Source: Gemmatimonadota bacterium (lineage in GTDB: Bacteria > Gemmatimonadota > Gemmatimonadetes > Longimicrobiales > Gaopeijiaceae). Taken from it: DNA of 7,662 bases. Position numbers and translations under genes: made by a program. Positions 5,139 to 7,662 of the stretch are shown one piece after another. The notes beneath the pieces are model-generated. The model was not told the DNA's origin and made no database searches. It worked only from the letters and a program-made list of their open reading frames with translations. The stretch is taken from NCBI GenBank assembly GCA_024638395.1, contig JAHEKK010000140.1, forward strand, positions 1 to 7,662, read 5' to 3'. Numbering within the stretch: position 1 is the stretch's first letter; the number at the start of each line of letters is the position of its first letter.

Positions 5139-6332
5139 GTGACTCGAGCCGACCAACCTGTACCTTCGGGCGCCCACGACCCCGAAGAGCTTCACAACGA
5201 CATTATCTATCCCCTGGCCGTGCCGTTCATTCTGGTGCACCTGGCGGCGTTCGGCGTTCTATGGACGGGTATTTCTCCGTTCTGGGCCGCCGTCTGTGTG
5301 GGGCTGTATGTGGTCCGGATGTGGGCCCTCACCGCGGGATTCCATAGATATTTTTCCCATCGCTCGTACAAGACGAGCCGCTTTTTTCAGTTCATCCTGG
5401 CCTTCCTGGGGCAGATGTCCGCCCAGCGCGGCGTCATCTGGTGGGCCGCGATCCACCGGCACCATCACGCCCACTCGGATACGCCGGAGGACGTTCATTC
5501 TCCGGTACATGCCGGCTTCTGGTTCAGCCACGTGGGCTGGATCTTTCATCGATCCAAGAGCGAAGCCGATTTCTCCAAGGTCCCGGACCTCACGCGCTTT
5601 CCCGAACTGGTGTGGCTGGACCGCTATCACCTGGTGCCGGCGATCCTGCTGGCAGTCACGACCTTCGTGGTGGGCGGATGGGAGGGTCTGTTCGTCGGCT
5701 TCTTCCTGAGCACGGTGATCCTGTACCACTGCACGTTCCTGATTAATTCCCTCGCCCACGTGGTGGGGCGGAAACGGTACGTGACGGGCGACGAATCCAG
5801 GAACAACTGGTGGCTGGCGTTACTGACCCTGGGCGAGGGATGGCACAACAACCATCACCACTACCAGAGCTCCACCCGCCAGGGCTTCTTCTGGTGGGAG
5901 GTCGATGTCTCCTATTACGTGCTGAAAGCGTTGTCGTGGACCGGCCTGGTCCGGGACCTGCGGGCGCCGCCACCCCACATCGTGAGCGGCGAGGCTCCGG
6001 TGGGGCGCAGGGCCCTCGAGAAGGTGGCCCACGAGCTGGCCAACAGCTTTCCCGTCGAGCGCATCTCCCGACAGATCCATGACGCATGGTCGCACAAGCC
6101 CACGCTGGAGGAGCTCAGGGGAAGCATGACGCGCCACGGGCAGGAGTTGGTCGACGTGCTCGCCCAGCTTCGTCTGCCTGAGATTCCCTCTCTCGAGGAG
6201 ATTCGCAGGCGGGCCGAGGAAATCCTGCCCGACCCCTCCTTCGCCGACGGCATCGCCGAACGCGCCCGAGCGATCATCCTCGAGCGCGTGAGCCTCTTCC
6301 TGTTGGAGGGCGCCGACCCCCTCCCCGCCTGA
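5139..6332 (+). CDS. Membrane fatty-acid (acyl-CoA/acyl-lipid) desaturase with C-terminal helical extension
   Basis: An integral-membrane di-iron enzyme that inserts a double bond into a fatty acyl chain, probably at delta-9, to adjust membrane fluidity; it needs O2 and an electron donor. All three histidine boxes are present: HRYFSH (residues 69-74), HRHHH (106-110) and HNNHH (236-240, in GEGWHNNHHHY), plus the conserved His of NSLAH (about 207). Hydrophobic spans lie near residues 22-42, 46-64, 81-104 and 165-205. The GTG at 5139 is chosen because GAAAGG (5127-5132) lies six bases upstream and upstream codons lack desaturase character; the product is 397 residues. The catalytic core ends near residue 278. 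The remaining 120 residues are charged and helix-rich, with no cytochrome b5 heme motif (no HPGG), longer than minimal bacterial homologues. The gene is preceded by a terminator and a 20-bp palindrome, so it is probably its own transcription unit. Confidence 0.92.
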   Translation: MTRADQPVPSGAHDPEELHNDIIYPLAVPFILVHLAAFGVLWTGISPFWAAVCVGLYVVRMWALTAGFHRYFSHRSYKTSRFFQFILAFLGQMSAQRGVIWWAAIHRHHHAHSDTPEDVHSPVHAGFWFSHVGWIFHRSKSEADFSKVPDLTRFPELVWLDRYHLVPAILLAVTTFVVGGWEGLFVGFFLSTVILYHCTFLINSLAHVVGRKRYVTGDESRNNWWLALLTLGEGWHNNHHHYQSSTRQGFFWWEVDVSYYVLKALSWTGLVRDLRAPPPHIVSGEAPVGRRALEKVAHELANSFPVERISRQIHDAWSHKPTLEELRGSMTRHGQELVDVLAQLRLPEIPSLEEIRRRAEEILPDPSFADGIAERARAIILERVSLFLLEGADPLPA

Positions 6333-6389
6333 TCGGGCCCGGTCAGACCCGGATCCAGGCCGGTGGGGAGAGCCCGTCGATGACGTAGC

Positions 6390-7439
6390 ATGGAAATCGG
6401 GATCTACAGCTTCGCGGAGACCCGGCTGGACCCGGAGACCGGGTCTCAACGGGACGCAGGCCAACGCATCCGGGAGCTTCTCGAAGAGGTCGAGCTCGCA
6501 GACCGGGTCGGCCTCGACGTCTTTGGCGTCGGCGAGCATCACCGCGCCGACTACGCGGTGTCCGCGCCCGCAGTCGTGCTCGCGGCCGCCGCGGCGAAGA
6601 CCGAGCGGATACGCCTCACGAGCGCGGTGTCGGTCCTGAGCTCCGACGACCCGGTACGGGTGTACCAGGACTTCTCCACCATCGATCTCATCTCCAACGG
6701 ACGCGCCGAGATCATGGCGGGCCGAGGGTCCTTCGTCGAGTCTTTTCCCCTCTTCGGCTACGACCTTTCGGACTACGACGCCCTGTTCTCTGAAAAACTG
6801 GGGCTCCTCCTCGAGCTGCGGGCATCGGAGCGAGTCACCTGGCAGGGCACGCATCGCCCATCGATCGACAACCGGGCCGTGTATCCTCAGCCCGGCCAAT
6901 CCCCCCTCCCGGTGTGGATTGCTGTCGGGGGTTCACCTCCCTCCATCGTCCGCGCTGCCCGGTTGGGGCTGCCCATGGCCCTGGCCATCATAGGGGGCGC
7001 CCCGGAGCGGTTCCGGCCCGCTGTCGAGCTGTACCGACGGACAGCGGCGGAAGCGGGTCACGACCCGGAGCAAGTCGCCGTTTCGATCAATTCCCACGGC
7101 TTCATCGCAGCGACTCGAGACGAGGCGGCGGCCCTGGCTTATCCTCCCTTTTCGGAGACCATGGGCCGCATTGGTAGAGAACGGGGGTGGCCTCCTCCCA
7201 GTCGGGCACAATTCGATGCCGAAGCCGGGCCCAGGGGGGCCCTCTTCCTCGGGACTCCCGACGACGTCATCGAGAAGATCCTGTTCCAACACGGTCTCTT
7301 CCGCCACGAACGATTCCTCCTACAGCTCACCGTCGGACCCATGCCCCACGAGCGGGTGCTCGAGGCCATCGAGCTCCTCGGGACGCAAGTCGCTCCCGTC
7401 ATCCGACGCGAGCTTGGCGGAACCCGGGGCCGGGACTAG
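6390..7439 (+). CDS. LLM-class (luciferase-like) flavin-dependent oxidoreductase
   Basis: A 349-residue cytosolic protein of the bacterial-luciferase-like TIM-barrel superfamily, whose members use reduced FMN or F420 for monooxygenation or hydride transfer. Features typical of the family are the opening MEIGIYSFAE strand, a GVGEHH motif (residues 46-51), TERIRLTSAVSVLSSDDPVRVYQDFSTIDLISNGRAEIMAGRG (71-113), PVWIAVGGSP (174-183) and the GTPDDVIEKIL segment (288-298) near the C-terminus. The pattern resembles the FMN-type subgroup rather than true LuxA/LuxB; substrate and cofactor cannot be fixed from sequence. An in-frame TGA at 6381-6383 rules out any earlier start, so ATG 6390 is firm although no clear Shine-Dalgarno precedes it (GGGGAGAG is about 18 bases away). 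It could be leaderless or depend on readthrough from the desaturase, 57 bp upstream. No partner flavin reductase is in view. Confidence 0.88.
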   Translation: MEIGIYSFAETRLDPETGSQRDAGQRIRELLEEVELADRVGLDVFGVGEHHRADYAVSAPAVVLAAAAAKTERIRLTSAVSVLSSDDPVRVYQDFSTIDLISNGRAEIMAGRGSFVESFPLFGYDLSDYDALFSEKLGLLLELRASERVTWQGTHRPSIDNRAVYPQPGQSPLPVWIAVGGSPPSIVRAARLGLPMALAIIGGAPERFRPAVELYRRTAAEAGHDPEQVAVSINSHGFIAATRDEAAALAYPPFSETMGRIGRERGWPPPSRAQFDAEAGPRGALFLGTPDDVIEKILFQHGLFRHERFLLQLTVGPMPHERVLEAIELLGTQVAPVIRRELGGTRGRD

Positions 7440-7450
7440 GTTCCCCGCCA

Positions 7451-7465
7451 CTCCCGCCCCGGGAG
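7451..7465 (+). terminator. Weak GC hairpin after the LLM gene
   Basis: CTCCC (7451-7455) pairs with GGGAG (7461-7465) around GCCCC, 12 bases after the stop codon. No T-run follows, so it may only slow or protect the transcript end. Confidence 0.2.
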
Positions 7466-7512
7466 GGCGTACGTCCCTGGGGAGACACGTCAACAAGGGT
7501 AGAGAGGTAACC

Positions 7513-7662
7513 GTGGCAAGGCGTCGTCTGAAGGCATCCGACTTCCCGCAGGAAGTGCTGACTCTTTTCGACAAGTACGTGCACGGCTTCATCGACCGCC
7601 GCTCCTTCCTTGACGGGGCCGCGCGATTCACTGCCGCCGCGGGAATGACGGCGGCCGCCATG
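7513..7662 (+). CDS. Dienelactone-hydrolase-family protein with Tat signal, 3'-truncated
   Basis: Only the first 50 codons are present. The GTG at 7513 follows GAGAGG (7502-7507) by five bases. The peptide opens with MARRRLKASDFPQEVLTLFDKYVHGFIDRRSFLDGAARFTAAAG, a layout I associate with exported dienelactone hydrolase (carboxymethylenebutenolidase)-family proteins. A leading helix of about 25 residues ends in HG, then an RRxFL twin-arginine motif (R29-R30) and an Ala-rich hydrophobic region beginning about residue 35. The catalytic Cys/His/Asp alpha/beta-hydrolase core lies beyond the window, so the assignment rests on this N-terminal signature alone. Tat export implies folding before secretion. 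Despite the family name, many such proteins have unknown substrates. It lies 73 bp after the LLM gene and could be co-transcribed with it. Confidence 0.65.
   Translation, partial: MARRRLKASDFPQEVLTLFDKYVHGFIDRRSFLDGAARFTAAAGMTAAAM

Noticed and set aside
2940..5240. A single 766-codon minus-strand open frame spanning the Clp_N gene and antisense to ATP-grasp-SET
   Set aside because: Only the last 147 codons resemble a protein family. The rest is the mirror of a well-supported plus-strand gene and is low-complexity; long antisense frames are common in GC-rich DNA.
6331..6344. Near-palindrome GATCGGGCCCGGTC after the desaturase stop
   Set aside because: It has one mismatch, no loop and no T-run; short GC palindromes are expected by chance here.
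5820..6899. 359-codon minus-strand open frame across the desaturase and LLM genes
   Set aside because: Antisense to two strongly supported genes, with no recognisable family in its translation.

Overview
This is a GC-rich bacterial chromosomal window. No phage, IS, CRISPR, tRNA or rRNA sequence was recognised. The gene mix (homoserine kinase, exported serine hydrolase, membrane fatty-acid desaturase, LLM flavin oxidoreductase, Tat-exported dienelactone-hydrolase-type protein) and the high GC suggest a free-living, probably soil or marine, aerobic heterotroph. Gemmatimonadota-like lineages would fit, but that assignment is a guess from style, not a demonstrated match.

Layout, left to right. 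(1) 3-794 (+): 3' part of homoserine kinase, thrB. (2) 835-1163 (-): a two-gene micro-operon convergent with thrB. A 28-residue ORF with a perfect AGGAGG Shine-Dalgarno overlaps, by ATGA, an 81-residue protein with one membrane helix and a nine-cysteine tail. (3) 1355-2833 (+): exported beta-lactamase-fold serine hydrolase, divergent from the micro-operon. (4) 2940-3383 (-): stand-alone Clp N-terminal-domain protein with no AAA+ module. (5) 3492-4958 (+): divergent from the Clp_N gene, a fusion of a D-Ala-D-Ala-ligase-like ATP-grasp domain to a SET methyltransferase domain with a post-SET zinc cluster. A hairpin terminator follows. (6) 5139-6332 (+): acyl-lipid/acyl-CoA desaturase with a roughly 120-residue C-terminal extension, preceded by a perfect 9+9 bp palindrome. 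(7) 6390-7439 (+): LLM-class flavin-dependent oxidoreductase. (8) 7513-end (+): N-terminus of a Tat-exported dienelactone-hydrolase-like protein.

Most genes look like individually transcribed accessory or housekeeping functions. The part most worth attention is the divergent pair Clp_N orphan / ATP-grasp-SET, which shares a 108-bp control region with a perfect 7+7 bp dyad. One polypeptide carries a carboxylate-amine ligase and a lysine-methyltransferase-type domain, beside a protein that resembles the substrate- or adaptor-binding domain of ClpA/ClpC. This could be a peptide- or protein-modification system linked to Clp proteolysis. That functional link is inference; the domain calls rest on motifs visible in the sequence. 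The second point of interest is the small-protein micro-operon at 835-1163.
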